Assembly (NCBI GenBank): GCA_017429205.1 | Contig: JAFRPH010000019.1 | Span: 1-57,518, forward strand | DNA: 57,518 nucleotides | Source of the DNA: Bacteroidales bacterium | GTDB lineage: Bacteria > Bacteroidota > Bacteroidia > Bacteroidales > UBA932 | Direction: 5' to 3' | Shown here: piece by piece, positions 1-8,274 of the stretch | Layout: each line of letters opens with the position of its first letter | Numbering within the stretch: position 1 is the first letter of the stretch | Program-made: the position numbers and the translations under genes | Notes under the pieces: generated by a model | Seen by the model: the letters and a program-made list of their open reading frames with translations, nothing else | The model's database searches: none | Told to the model about the DNA's origin: nothing

Positions 1-83
1 TCCACGTCGGTGACATGATAGGTCTCGAAGTGACCCTTGGCTTTGGCGTTCTTCTGACGCCACACTTTCACGTTATATTCCAT
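1..83 (-). CDS. sdhB: Succinate dehydrogenase/fumarate reductase iron-sulfur subunit, N-terminal part only
   Basis: The reverse strand opens with ATG at 83 and reads MEYNVKVWRQKNAKAKGHF before leaving the window, so only about 27 residues are visible and no iron-sulfur cysteines can be checked. The start lies 8 bases after the sdhA stop, the usual A-then-B order of this operon. In the family this subunit carries the [2Fe-2S], [4Fe-4S] and [3Fe-4S] clusters and passes electrons between the flavoprotein and the membrane cytochrome b. The assignment rests on the N-terminal sequence style plus the position next to sdhA. Confidence 0.8.
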   Translation of the reverse strand, partial: MEYNVKVWRQKNAKAKGHFETYHVTDV

Positions 84-91
84 AATCGTCG

Positions 92-2041
92 TTAGTCTTT
101 ATAGTTACGGGTCGCAATCTTGATGTTCTCATACTTGAGCGGCTCCTTGTGAAGTTCCGGAGCGACACCTTCGCCCTTGTATTCCCAGGCGCCCACATAC
201 ATGAAGTTCTCGTCGTCGCGCTTGGTCTCGCCCTCTTCCGTCTGCATTTCCTCGCGGAAGTGGCCGCCGCAGGATTCCTTGCGGTTCAGGGCGTCGCGGG
301 CCATCAGTTCGCCGATGTCGAAGAAGTCGACGAGACGAAGGGCCTTTTCAAGCTCCTGGTTGAATTCCTCGTTCGTGCCGGGGACGCGGACCGTCTTCCA
401 GAATTCCTTCCGGAGTTCGCCTATTTCCTCGATGGCCTTCTTCAGGCCGGCCTCGTTACGGGCCATGCCCACATACTCCCACATGATGTGGCCGAGCTTC
501 TTGTGGATGCTGTCCACGGTCTCGGTACCCTTCACGGCAAAGATCTTATCGATACGCTCGCGCACGGCCTTTTCGGCCTCGGCGAATTCGGGGGCGTTGG
601 TGTCGGTCTTGGGCTCCGCAAACTTGTGGGACAGATAGTCGCCGATGGTGTACGGGAGGATAAAGTAACCGTCGGCCAGGCCCTGCATCAAGGCGGAAGC
701 GCCGAGACGGTTGCCGCCGTGGTCGGAGAAGTTCGCTTCTCCGATGGCGTACAGGCCCGGAATGGTGGTCTGGAGGTCATAGTCGACCCAGAGACCGCCC
801 ATGGTGTAGTGGATGGCCGGATAGATCATCATCGGCTCCTCCCAAGGGGAAGAGGAGGTGATCTTCTCGTACATCTGGAAGAGGTTGCCGTAGCGCTCTT
901 CCACGCGCTGGTGACCCAGGCGCTTGATGGCGTCGGCGAAATCGAGGAACACGGCGAGGCCGGTCTCGTTCACGCCGTAGCCGGCGTCGCAGCGCTCCTT
1001 GGCGGCGCGGGAAGCGACGTCACGGGGAACCAGGTTGCCGAAGGCCGGATAACGGCGCTCCAGGTAGTAGTCGCGGCGCTCCTCAGGAATCTGGGAAGGC
1101 TTGATTTCGTGCTTGCGGAGCTTGAGGACATCCTCCATGTTGTTCGGCACCCAAATGCGGCCGTCGTTACGCAGGGACTCGGACATCAGGGTGAGCTTGC
1201 ACTGCTGGTCGCCATGGACGGGGATACAGGTCGGGTGGATCTGCGCGAAGCAGGGGTTCGCGAAGAAAGCGCCCTTGCGGTAGGCCTGCATCGCGGCGGA
1301 GCCGTTGGAGTTCATCGCGTTCGTGGACAGGAAATAGGCATTTCCATAACCACCGGTGGCGAGAACGACGGCGTGGGCGCCGAAGCGCTCGATCTCACCG
1401 GTCACGAGATTGCGGGCGATGATACCCTTCGCCTCGCCGTTGATGATGACGAGGTCCAGCATCTCGTGGCGCGGATAACTCTTCACGGAACCGGCGGCGA
1501 TTTCCTTGTTCAGGGCCGCATAGGCGCCGAGGAGCAGCTGCTGGCCGGTTTGTCCGCGGGCGTAGAAGGTACGGCTCACCTGGACACCGCCAAAGGAACG
1601 GTTCGCCAGATATCCGCCGTATTCGCGGGCGAAAGGAACGCCCTGCGCGACGCACTGGTCGATAATGGCCGCACTTACCTCCGCCAGGCGGTACACGTTG
1701 GCCTCCCGGGAACGGTAATCACCGCCCTTGATGGTGTCGTAGAACAGCCGGTAGATGGAGTCGTTGTCGTTCTGGTAGTTCTTCGCGGCGTTGATACCGC
1801 CCTGCGCGGCGATGGAGTGCGCGCGGCGCGGAGAGTCGGAGATGCAGAAAATCTTGACGTTGTAGCCGAGCTCGCCCAGGGAGGCGGCTGCGGACGCTCC
1901 GCCGAGGCCCGTACCGACGACGATCACCTCGAGTTTCCGCTTGTTGTTCGGAGAGACGATCCGGATTTCGGCCTTGCGCTTCGACCATTTCTCGGCGAGC
2001 GGCCCTTCCGGAATCTTGGAGATAAGTTTAGTATCAGCCAT
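92..2041 (-). CDS. sdhA: Succinate dehydrogenase / fumarate reductase flavoprotein subunit
   Basis: This 649-residue protein is the FAD subunit that interconverts succinate and fumarate on the cytoplasmic face of the membrane. The dinucleotide-binding loop [10 protein letters not shown] is at residues 43-52, and His75 in [11 protein letters not shown] is the expected covalent FAD attachment site. HPTC near residue 270 and [17 protein letters not shown] near residue 440 are conserved substrate- and FAD-contact segments. The length fits the Bacteroidota type B/D enzyme. In anaerobic Bacteroidales this enzyme normally acts as a quinol:fumarate reductase producing succinate. sdhB follows after 8 bases. 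The cytochrome b gene (sdhC), usually just upstream, is not there: the neighbour is an unrelated hydrolase behind a palindromic repeat. Confidence 0.97.
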   Translation of the reverse strand: MADTKLISKIPEGPLAEKWSKRKAEIRIVSPNNKRKLEVIVVGTGLGGASAAASLGELGYNVKIFCISDSPRRAHSIAAQGGINAAKNYQNDNDSIYRLFYDTIKGGDYRSREANVYRLAEVSAAIIDQCVAQGVPFAREYGGYLANRSFGGVQVSRTFYARGQTGQQLLLGAYAALNKEIAAGSVKSYPRHEMLDLVIINGEAKGIIARNLVTGEIERFGAHAVVLATGGYGNAYFLSTNAMNSNGSAAMQAYRKGAFFANPCFAQIHPTCIPVHGDQQCKLTLMSESLRNDGRIWVPNNMEDVLKLRKHEIKPSQIPEERRDYYLERRYPAFGNLVPRDVASRAAKERCDAGYGVNETGLAVFLDFADAIKRLGHQRVEERYGNLFQMYEKITSSSPWEEPMMIYPAIHYTMGGLWVDYDLQTTIPGLYAIGEANFSDHGGNRLGASALMQGLADGYFILPYTIGDYLSHKFAEPKTDTNAPEFAEAEKAVRERIDKIFAVKGTETVDSIHKKLGHIMWEYVGMARNEAGLKKAIEEIGELRKEFWKTVRVPGTNEEFNQELEKALRLVDFFDIGELMARDALNRKESCGGHFREEMQTEEGETKRDDENFMYVGAWEYKGEGVAPELHKEPLKYENIKIATRNYKD

Positions 2042-2138
2042 ATAAGTTATAAATGAGAAATTATAATTTCAGAATTCTTGCAATTTTACGCAAAAATCAG
2101 GACTTTCACAAAAAATCTTAGGACTATTACGGATTTTT

Positions 2139-2225
2139 AGATTTCTCCACGCGCTTCGCTTGGTCGAAATGACAGTAACCATTCTCTTGTCATTTCGAGC
2201 GAAGCACAGCGGAGTCGAGAAATCT
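2139..2225. repeat. Inverted pair of GTCATTTCGAG-type palindromic repeats
   Basis: Two arms face each other. 2139-2173 reads AGATTTCTC...GAAATGAC and 2189-2225 reads GTCATTTCGAGCG...GAGAAATCT; they are near-complementary over about 35 bases around a 15-base loop. The same family recurs at 14878, 40360 and 41512. This copy fills most of the gap between the hydrolase gene and sdhA, so transcripts crossing it could fold into a long hairpin. Confidence 0.9.
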
Positions 2226-2227
2226 GC

Positions 2228-3022
2228 CTATGGTTGCATCCCTGTTACCGTATACGCTTTATACGGGTTCTTGTCCGGCTGTCCCAGGGAGGCCCACATG
2301 ACGCCGTTCTCGAAAACGACGGAGGCGGTGGTGATCTTGCGAAGGATCGGCGCGCCGCTGCGGGAGATCTTGTTGATCAGGAAGTCGTGGTCCCATTCGG
2401 AGATCGGAATGCAGGTTTCGGCGAGCAGGCTGCAGGCTTTCTCATAGCGGTCCACGCCCTTGCGGTCCGCTTCCCGGCCCTGCCAGGTGAAGTTCGTAAC
2501 CACCCGATAACCAGTCGGTTCCTCATTCACATCATACCTGGCACGGATCCTCCAGTTGTCCATCTCATAGTAGACCGCGCCGCCCTGGGCGTCGATCACG
2601 CCGAAATTGGCTTCCACCCCCATCGGCTTGGACAGCGTGTCGATGAAATGCTCGAAATCCGCCACCGTCGCGCAGATTTCCAGCGCCCGGTACATCAGAT
2701 ACCCTTCCCGGTCCATCTGCTCGGCCGGCACGTCGTCCTCCTTGAGGTCGTACGTCGCCGTATTCATGATGCTGAACCCGGCGCTGTTCGTCCCGGCCCA
2801 GACCTCCTTGTCGAAAGGCACGTCCGTATTGACCAGGCCGATGAATGCGTACTTCTCGCCCTGGAACCACCGGATGTCGTTCGTCTCGTGGCTCGTATCC
2901 CGATGCTTCATCATCACCGGCCTCCCGTCGGCCCTCACCTTCCCGCTGACAATCACCGACGTGCACGCCAGCGCCGGCACGGCCGCCAGCAAAAGAAGAA
3001 GAGTAATGACAGTCTTTTTCAT
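2228..3022 (-). CDS. Secreted Ntn-type (choloylglycine/penicillin-amidase-like) C-N hydrolase
   Basis: This 264-residue protein has a signal peptide (MKKTVITLLLLLAAVPALA) followed at once by CTSVIVSGK. A cysteine exposed at the mature N-terminus, followed by GRPVMMKHRDTS, resembles linear-amide C-N hydrolases of the Ntn superfamily, where that Cys is the nucleophile. The segment WAGTNSAGFSIMNTA also fits: these enzymes share a G-N-E/S-G-x-x-I-strand. Cleavage by signal peptidase I after ALA would create the active N-terminus without self-processing. A lipoprotein reading is less likely because the residues before Cys (ALA) are a poor lipobox. The substrate cannot be told. The start lies 1 base after the ruvB stop, so the two are probably co-transcribed. 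Confidence 0.7.
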   Translation of the reverse strand: MKKTVITLLLLLAAVPALACTSVIVSGKVRADGRPVMMKHRDTSHETNDIRWFQGEKYAFIGLVNTDVPFDKEVWAGTNSAGFSIMNTATYDLKEDDVPAEQMDREGYLMYRALEICATVADFEHFIDTLSKPMGVEANFGVIDAQGGAVYYEMDNWRIRARYDVNEEPTGYRVVTNFTWQGREADRKGVDRYEKACSLLAETCIPISEWDHDFLINKISRSGAPILRKITTASVVFENGVMWASLGQPDKNPYKAYTVTGMQP

Positions 3023-3023
3023 A

Positions 3024-4064
3024 TCAAAAGAGGGTTCCGTTGTCGTCGGGGTTGTATTTGCGCTGGGGGAGGCAGGATTCCATGCCCAGGTGCTGGTAGG
3101 CGAGGTCGGTGGCGACGCGGCCGCGCTGGGTGCGGATGAGGAAGCCTTCCTTGATCAGGAAGGGTTCGTAGACTTCCTCCAGAGTGCCGGCGTCCTCGGA
3201 GATGGAGGTCGCGAGCGTGCCCACGCCCACGGGACCGCCTTTGAAGGTGGTGATGAGGGTGCGGAGAATCTTGTGGTCGATGGAATCGAGGCCGCGCTTG
3301 TCAATCTTGAGCTTGTTCAGGGCGAAGCGGGCGATTTCCACGTCGATGCGGCCGTCGCCGAGCACCTGCGCGAAGTCGCGGACGCGCTTGAGCAGCGCGT
3401 TGGCGATGCGCGCCGTGCCGCGGCTGCGGAGCGCGATCTCCAGCGCCGCGTCGTTGTCGATCTCGATGTTCAGGATGGTCGCACTGCGGATGACAATCTT
3501 CCGAAGGTCCTCAGTATCATAGTATTCCAGCGCGCAGTTGATGCCGAACCGGTCCCGGAGCGGAGCGGTCAGGAGGCCGCTACGCGTCGTCGCGCCGATC
3601 AGCGTGAAAGGATTCAACGAAATGCGGACACTCCGGGCGCCGGGGCCCTTGTCGATCATGATGTCGATGACATAGTCCTCCATCGCGGAATACAGATATT
3701 CTTCCACCTCGGGGGAAAGCCGATGGATTTCGTCGATGAAGAGGACGTCGCCCTTCTCCAGGGAAGTCAGGAGGCCGGCCAGGTCGCCGGGCTTGTCCAG
3801 CACCGGGCCGCTCGTCACCTTCATATTGACCCCCATCTCGTTCGCGATGATGTGCGCGAGGGTGGTCTTGCCCAGGCCCGGAGGGCCGTGGAAAAGCGTG
3901 TGGTCCAGGGCTTCGCCGCGCATCTTGGCGGCTTTGATATAGATTTCCAGGTTCGAGACGATTTCCTTCTGTCCGGTGAAATCATCCAGCTGCTGGGGGC
4001 GGATAATTCCGTCCAATTCACTATCTTTGCGGTCGGTTGTGCTGCGCGGGTCGAATTCGCTCAT
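3024..4064 (-). CDS. ruvB: Holliday junction branch-migration ATPase RuvB
   Basis: This AAA+ motor protein drives branch migration of Holliday junctions together with RuvA. The 346-residue form starting MSEFDPRST at 4064 matches the usual family length. A longer in-frame extension to 4277 would run through the AT-rich DnaA-box region and looks untranslated. Visible motifs: Walker [10 protein letters not shown], Walker [10 protein letters not shown], sensor 1 GATTRSG with the following PLRDRFG, and the C-terminal winged-helix end [25 protein letters not shown] element at 4091-4098 (minus strand) gives a short leader. Confidence 0.97.
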   Translation of the reverse strand: MSEFDPRSTTDRKDSELDGIIRPQQLDDFTGQKEIVSNLEIYIKAAKMRGEALDHTLFHGPPGLGKTTLAHIIANEMGVNMKVTSGPVLDKPGDLAGLLTSLEKGDVLFIDEIHRLSPEVEEYLYSAMEDYVIDIMIDKGPGARSVRISLNPFTLIGATTRSGLLTAPLRDRFGINCALEYYDTEDLRKIVIRSATILNIEIDNDAALEIALRSRGTARIANALLKRVRDFAQVLGDGRIDVEIARFALNKLKIDKRGLDSIDHKILRTLITTFKGGPVGVGTLATSISEDAGTLEEVYEPFLIKEGFLIRTQRGRVATDLAYQHLGMESCLPQRKYNPDDNGTLF

Positions 4065-4080
4065 GGCGTCGGTCGGGTCA

Positions 4081-4340
4081 GTTTCAGCTACAAATATAGT
4101 TATTTTTATCTTTAAATTGAATGGTATTATTGTTCCTGTCAATTTGTTGATAACTATACGGAAACAATTGTATATCATTTGATTGAGTGCTTTGAAAACT
4201 GTTGAAAACCCTGGTCTTTCCCCGTGGGAAACTTGTGGAAAAGTAAAGGGAAAAATTCCGCCCGAGTTATCCACCATTCCATCAACAGGGTTATCAACAG
4301 CTTTTCAACAGCCTTTTTGAGCGGAATGTTGATAAGTCAA
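4081..4340. other. oriC: Candidate replication origin (oriC): AT-rich gap with seven DnaA-box-like 9-mers
   Basis: 9-mers related to TTATCCACA are: TGTTGATAA at 4145-4153 and 4327-4335, TGTTGAAAA at 4200-4208, TGTGGAAAA at 4234-4242 (exact TTTTCCACA on the other strand), TTATCCACC at 4267-4275, TTATCAACA at 4291-4299 and TTTTCAACA at 4302-4310. They lie in about 190 bases beside an AT-rich stretch at 4085-4200. Genes to the left point left and genes to the right point right for 25 kb, as expected of leading-strand bias around an origin. No dnaA or dnaN gene is in the window, and no skew was computed, so this remains a prediction. Confidence 0.6.
4091..4098 (-). promoter_or_regulatory. Minus-7 element TATATTTG for ruvB
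   Basis: On the minus strand this reads TATATTTG, an exact match to the Bacteroidota minus-7 consensus TAnnTTTG. It lies 26 bases before the ruvB ATG and at the edge of the DnaA-box cluster. Confidence 0.6.
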
Positions 4341-7300
4341 ACATCGACAGCCTTGCTCCGCCGCAGGATGAATTCCAGTCGGGAGACATTCTGCAGCGGG
4401 CTGTTTCTGTCTGCCCGTTGGTTCGTGCTTTCCCAGATTGCCGAAAAAGGAACCCATCTCATCGTCCTTCCCACTCGGGAAGCGGCGGAGTATTGCAGCG
4501 CGGACCTGTATAATTTAGTGGAAGGAGATTGCGTCTTTTTCCTTCCTGACAGTGGTGGTGCCGTCGAGAGAAGCAATTACAAATCCTCCCTCGGGGTTCA
4601 GCGCACGGCCGCCATCGGCAAGATGATGGATCCGGGCGAAGGTCCGCTGTTCATCGTCACCTATCCTGCAGCCCTTGAGGAACCGGTTCCCGAGCAGGAA
4701 AAGATCACCGGAGCGCTCCTGACAATCAATGTGGGTCAGGAAATATCCTATGACACCTTGCGCGAGACGCTGGTGCAGCTGGGATTCGAGCGCGTGGACT
4801 TCGTATCGGCCCCGGGGCAGTATGCCATCCGAGGCGCGGTAATCGACATATTCTCCTATTCCCTGGACCATCCCTATCGGCTCACTTTCTTCGGTAATGA
4901 GGTTGAGAAGATCCATACCTTCGACTGCAACACGCAGCTGTCCATCGACCAGATGGACAAGGCCGAAATCTATCCGGACATCGTCGCCGGCGGCCAAGGA
5001 GAGGGGGGCGTGAGCCTCTTGACGCTCCTGAAAGAGGATGCGGTGGTCTGGCTGGATTCGTCCGATATGTACAAGGACCAGCCGTTCTTCCCGGAATTGA
5101 CCGCTTTCCGGCACGTGTTTCTGGAAATCCCGCTCCAAAACCAAGGCGTGGACAGCGTCGCTTTCTCCATTGCGCCGCAGCCGGTGTTCAACAAGAACTT
5201 CGAACTCCTGCTCTCCGACATCCGCACTCGGCTGGAAAACAATTATAAGGTCTATATCTACTGCGAGAAAGAATCCCAGCTGGAGCGACTCCGGTCCATT
5301 ATGCTGCAGGACGAGCACGCACTCCTGCCGGATTTCGTCAAAGGAAAGAACATCCACGCAGGGTTCATCGACAACGAGGACCGCATCTGCTGCTATTCCG
5401 ACCACGAAATCTTCGACCGCTTCCACCGTGTCCGCCTGAGAAGGACGGTGGAAAAGTCGGAGCAGCTCACCCTGAACGACCTCAGTTCCTTCAACCTGGG
5501 CGACTACATCGTCCATATCGACCATGGCGTGGGCGTCTTCGGCGGTCTCGTGAAAATGACCGACGACAAGGGTCGGGTCCACGAGGTCGTGAAACTGATG
5601 TACCGGGACAACGACGTCGTGTTCGTTTCCGTCCATTCTCTGCACAAGATTTCCCGCTTCCGGTCCAAGGAAGGGGAAATGCCGCGGATCAACAAGCTCG
5701 GCTCCAAGGCCTGGACCACGATGAAGACTTCGGCAAAGTCCCGTGTGAAGGACATCGCCAAGGAACTCATCCAGCTCTATGCGAAGCGCCGGGCCTCGAA
5801 GGGCTTCGCCTTCTCGGCCGACAACTACCTTCAGGAAGAACTTGAATCCTCCTTCATGTACGAGGACACCCCCGACCAGGAAAGGGCGACGAAAGCGGTC
5901 AAGGAGGATATGGAGGACAACTGCCCGATGGACCGTCTCGTCTGCGGCGACGTGGGCTTCGGCAAGACGGAAGTGGCCATCCGCGCCGCCTTCAAGGCTG
6001 TCTGCGACTCCAAGCAGGTGGCCGTCCTGGTGCCGACGACCATCCTTGCCCTCCAGCACTTTGAAACCTTCAAGTCCCGCCTCAAAGGACTCCCCTGCAC
6101 GGTCGATTACGTGAGCCGCCTGCGGACGGCGAAGGAAATCACCGACATCAAGAAGCGCCTGAAAGAGGGAAGAATCGACATTCTGATCGGCACCCACAAG
6201 GTGCTGGGCGCCGGATTCGAGTTCAAGGACCTGGGCCTGCTGGTCATCGACGAGGAACAGAAGTTCGGCGTGGCGGCGAAAGAGAGGCTCCGGCATCTGA
6301 AGGCGTCCGTCGACACCCTGACCTTGACGGCCACTCCGATACCGAGAACCCTCCAGTTCTCTCTCCTGGGCGCGCGCGACCTCAGTATAATAAGCACTCC
6401 GCCGCCGAACCGGATTCCCATACAAACAGAAATTATCCTGTTCGACGAACAGGAAATCAAGGGCATCATCAATTACGAACTCAACCGGGGCGGCCAGATC
6501 TTCTTCCTGCACAACAAGGTGGAAGAGCTTCCGGCCATCCACGACATCCTGCACCGGCTCGTTCCGGATATGAAAATCTGTGTCGCGCACGGGCAGATGG
6601 AAGCGAAGGAGCTGGAAAACAAGATGCTGGACTTCATGCGGGGCGATTACGACATGCTCCTTTGCACGACCATCATCGAGAACGGCCTGGACATCCCGAA
6701 CGCCAACACGATCCTCGTCAACCAGGCGCAGAACATCGGCCTTTCCGACCTGCACCAGCTGCGCGGCCGCGTGGGCCGGTCCAACCGGAAAGCTTTCTGC
6801 TATCTGATCGTTCCGCCGCTCGTTTCCATCACGGAGGACGCCCGCAGGCGGCTCAAGGCCATCGAGGAGTTCTCCGACCTTGGCAGCGGCTTCAACATCG
6901 CGATGCAGGACCTGGACATCCGCGGCGCCGGCAACCTGCTGGGCGCGGAACAGAGCGGTTTCATCACCGATATGGGCTTTGAAACCTACCAGCAGATCCT
7001 GTCCGAGGCGATGGAGGAGCTGGGTGTGGAAACGGGCATCACCACCAAGCAGTCCCGGGAAACCTTCGTCGAGGACTGCACCGTGGAAACCGACCAACCG
7101 GCGCTCATCCCGGACGATTACATCGATGTAACCGCGGAGAAAATCCGGATTTACAAGCAGTTGGACAGCCTTCAGGACGATCGGGAGATCGACCGGCTGG
7201 GCCGCCAGCTGGAGGACCGTTTCGGGCCGATGCCGCCGCAGGTGAAGAATCTCCTGGATGTGGTGAAGATCCGCAATCTCGGCGCCCGGTGCGGCTTCGA

Positions 7301-7517
7301 AAAGATCATCGTCAAGAACGGGATGCAGATCATGTTCTTCGTCTCCAACCCGATGTCCGGCTACTACCAGTCCAAGCAGTTCGAGCGGGTCATCGGCAAG
7401 GTCAATGACAATCCGGTCCATTTCAAAATCAATCAGGACAAGGGCAAACTGCGCACCGTCTCCCGGGGCGTCAACTCCCTGGAAACGGCCCTCAAGGTGC
7501 TCCGGCGGTTGCAATAA
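4326..7517 (+). CDS. mfd: Transcription-repair coupling factor Mfd
   Basis: This protein releases RNA polymerase stalled at DNA damage and recruits UvrA. Counting from ATG 4326 it has about 1063 residues. In order: a UvrB-like N-terminal region; the RNA-polymerase-interacting (CarD-like) domain starting near residue 390 with GDYIVHIDHGVGVFGG; a RecG-type translocase with Walker A GDVGFGKTE near 540 and Walker B VIDEEQKFGV near 640; helicase motif VI QLRGRVGRS; and the C-terminal regulatory domain from about 930. The open frame extends to 4224, but that extra piece is DnaA-box DNA, so I prefer a start at 4326 or 4368. The exact start is uncertain, and the N-terminus is shorter than in E. coli Mfd (1148 residues). 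Confidence 0.95.
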   Translation: MLISQTSTALLRRRMNSSRETFCSGLFLSARWFVLSQIAEKGTHLIVLPTREAAEYCSADLYNLVEGDCVFFLPDSGGAVERSNYKSSLGVQRTAAIGKMMDPGEGPLFIVTYPAALEEPVPEQEKITGALLTINVGQEISYDTLRETLVQLGFERVDFVSAPGQYAIRGAVIDIFSYSLDHPYRLTFFGNEVEKIHTFDCNTQLSIDQMDKAEIYPDIVAGGQGEGGVSLLTLLKEDAVVWLDSSDMYKDQPFFPELTAFRHVFLEIPLQNQGVDSVAFSIAPQPVFNKNFELLLSDIRTRLENNYKVYIYCEKESQLERLRSIMLQDEHALLPDFVKGKNIHAGFIDNEDRICCYSDHEIFDRFHRVRLRRTVEKSEQLTLNDLSSFNLGDYIVHIDHGVGVFGGLVKMTDDKGRVHEVVKLMYRDNDVVFVSVHSLHKISRFRSKEGEMPRINKLGSKAWTTMKTSAKSRVKDIAKELIQLYAKRRASKGFAFSADNYLQEELESSFMYEDTPDQERATKAVKEDMEDNCPMDRLVCGDVGFGKTEVAIRAAFKAVCDSKQVAVLVPTTILALQHFETFKSRLKGLPCTVDYVSRLRTAKEITDIKKRLKEGRIDILIGTHKVLGAGFEFKDLGLLVIDEEQKFGVAAKERLRHLKASVDTLTLTATPIPRTLQFSLLGARDLSIISTPPPNRIPIQTEIILFDEQEIKGIINYELNRGGQIFFLHNKVEELPAIHDILHRLVPDMKICVAHGQMEAKELENKMLDFMRGDYDMLLCTTIIENGLDIPNANTILVNQAQNIGLSDLHQLRGRVGRSNRKAFCYLIVPPLVSITEDARRRLKAIEEFSDLGSGFNIAMQDLDIRGAGNLLGAEQSGFITDMGFETYQQILSEAMEELGVETGITTKQSRETFVEDCTVETDQPALIPDDYIDVTAEKIRIYKQLDSLQDDREIDRLGRQLEDRFGPMPPQVKNLLDVVKIRNLGARCGFEKIIVKNGMQIMFFVSNPMSGYYQSKQFERVIGKVNDNPVHFKINQDKGKLRTVSRGVNSLETALKVLRRLQ

Positions 7518-7531
7518 CCGCTGAAAATGAC

Positions 7532-7539
7532 TATTTTTG
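7532..7539 (+). promoter_or_regulatory. Minus-7 element TATTTTTG for coaX
   Basis: TATTTTTG is an exact match to TAnnTTTG and sits only 6 bases before the coaX ATG at 7546, implying a leaderless or nearly leaderless transcript. Confidence 0.6.
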
Positions 7540-7545
7540 CAGTCT

Positions 7546-8274
7546 ATGGCCAATCTGCTCGTAGAAATAGGAAACACCGCCTTGAAAGCGGCCTGGTCCG
7601 ACGGGATGACCCTCGGAAAGACCTTCCGGTACCAGGGCGAGAAATGGATGGACTTCACCCTCTCGCTCACCCGCCGGGAGAAGCCGGCCGTGCTCGTCGT
7701 TTCCTCCGTCTACGTGCTGACCGAGGAGGAATGCAAGACCCTTTCCGGCGAGTGCGGGCATCTGCTTCTGCTGGACAAGGAGCATAAGGAACTGCTTATG
7801 AGTCACGGACTTCCTGTCTATCTGTCCTATGACCGGGCGGCCTCCGTCCTCGCGGCGCGGTACCTGTTCCGCGGGATGGGCTGCACCCTCGTGGATTTTG
7901 GCACCACCTTGACCGTCGATTTCCTCGACCGGGACGGCCTGTATACGGGCGGCAACATCTCCCTCGGCTGCCGTACGCGGTTCAAGGCGCTCAACCGGTA
8001 TTCCCGCGCCCTGCCGCTGGTGAACACCCCCGAAACCTGCGCCCTGGTGGGCCAGTCGGAGCAGGCTTCCATCGAAAGCGGGGTCGTTTCGGGCATACAA
8101 TTTGAAATAGAGGGATACCTGGCGCTGCATCCGGAGAATGTCGTCGTGTTTACCGGCGGCGATGCGAATTATTTTGCAAAACGGATGAAAAGTTCCATCT
8201 TTGTAATTTGTAACCTCGTTTTGATGGGGTTGGCTTTAATGGCTGACGAATATGTCAAGAAGAATGACCGATAG
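7546..8274 (+). CDS. coaX: Type III pantothenate kinase
   Basis: This cytoplasmic enzyme of about 242 residues phosphorylates pantothenate, the first step of coenzyme A synthesis. The N-terminal phosphate loop reads LLVEIGNTALKAAW (DxGNT type, with Glu in the first position), and the second ASKHA motif is LVDFGTTLTVDFLD with GGNISLG after it. The ATG at 7546 is preferred over an upstream non-ATG start because it gives the standard MANLLVEIGNT N-terminus. The C-terminus overlaps the start of the next gene by 23 bases, so translation is probably coupled. coaX followed by an outer-membrane barrel, a TPR protein, LptC and PpiD is a known Bacteroidales arrangement. Confidence 0.92.
   Translation: MANLLVEIGNTALKAAWSDGMTLGKTFRYQGEKWMDFTLSLTRREKPAVLVVSSVYVLTEEECKTLSGECGHLLLLDKEHKELLMSHGLPVYLSYDRAASVLAARYLFRGMGCTLVDFGTTLTVDFLDRDGLYTGGNISLGCRTRFKALNRYSRALPLVNTPETCALVGQSEQASIESGVVSGIQFEIEGYLALHPENVVVFTGGDANYFAKRMKSSIFVICNLVLMGLALMADEYVKKNDR

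Noticed and set aside
149..2056. 635-codon plus-strand frame opposite sdhA
   Set aside because: Antisense shadow of sdhA with no recognisable domain.
4224..4325. N-terminal extension of mfd (and of ruvB to 4277)
   Set aside because: Both extensions run through AT-rich DnaA-box DNA, and their residues do not match either family.
4515..7670. 1051-codon minus-strand frame opposite mfd
   Set aside because: Mirror of mfd codon bias; no signal, domain or ribosome-binding site, and mfd itself is unambiguous.
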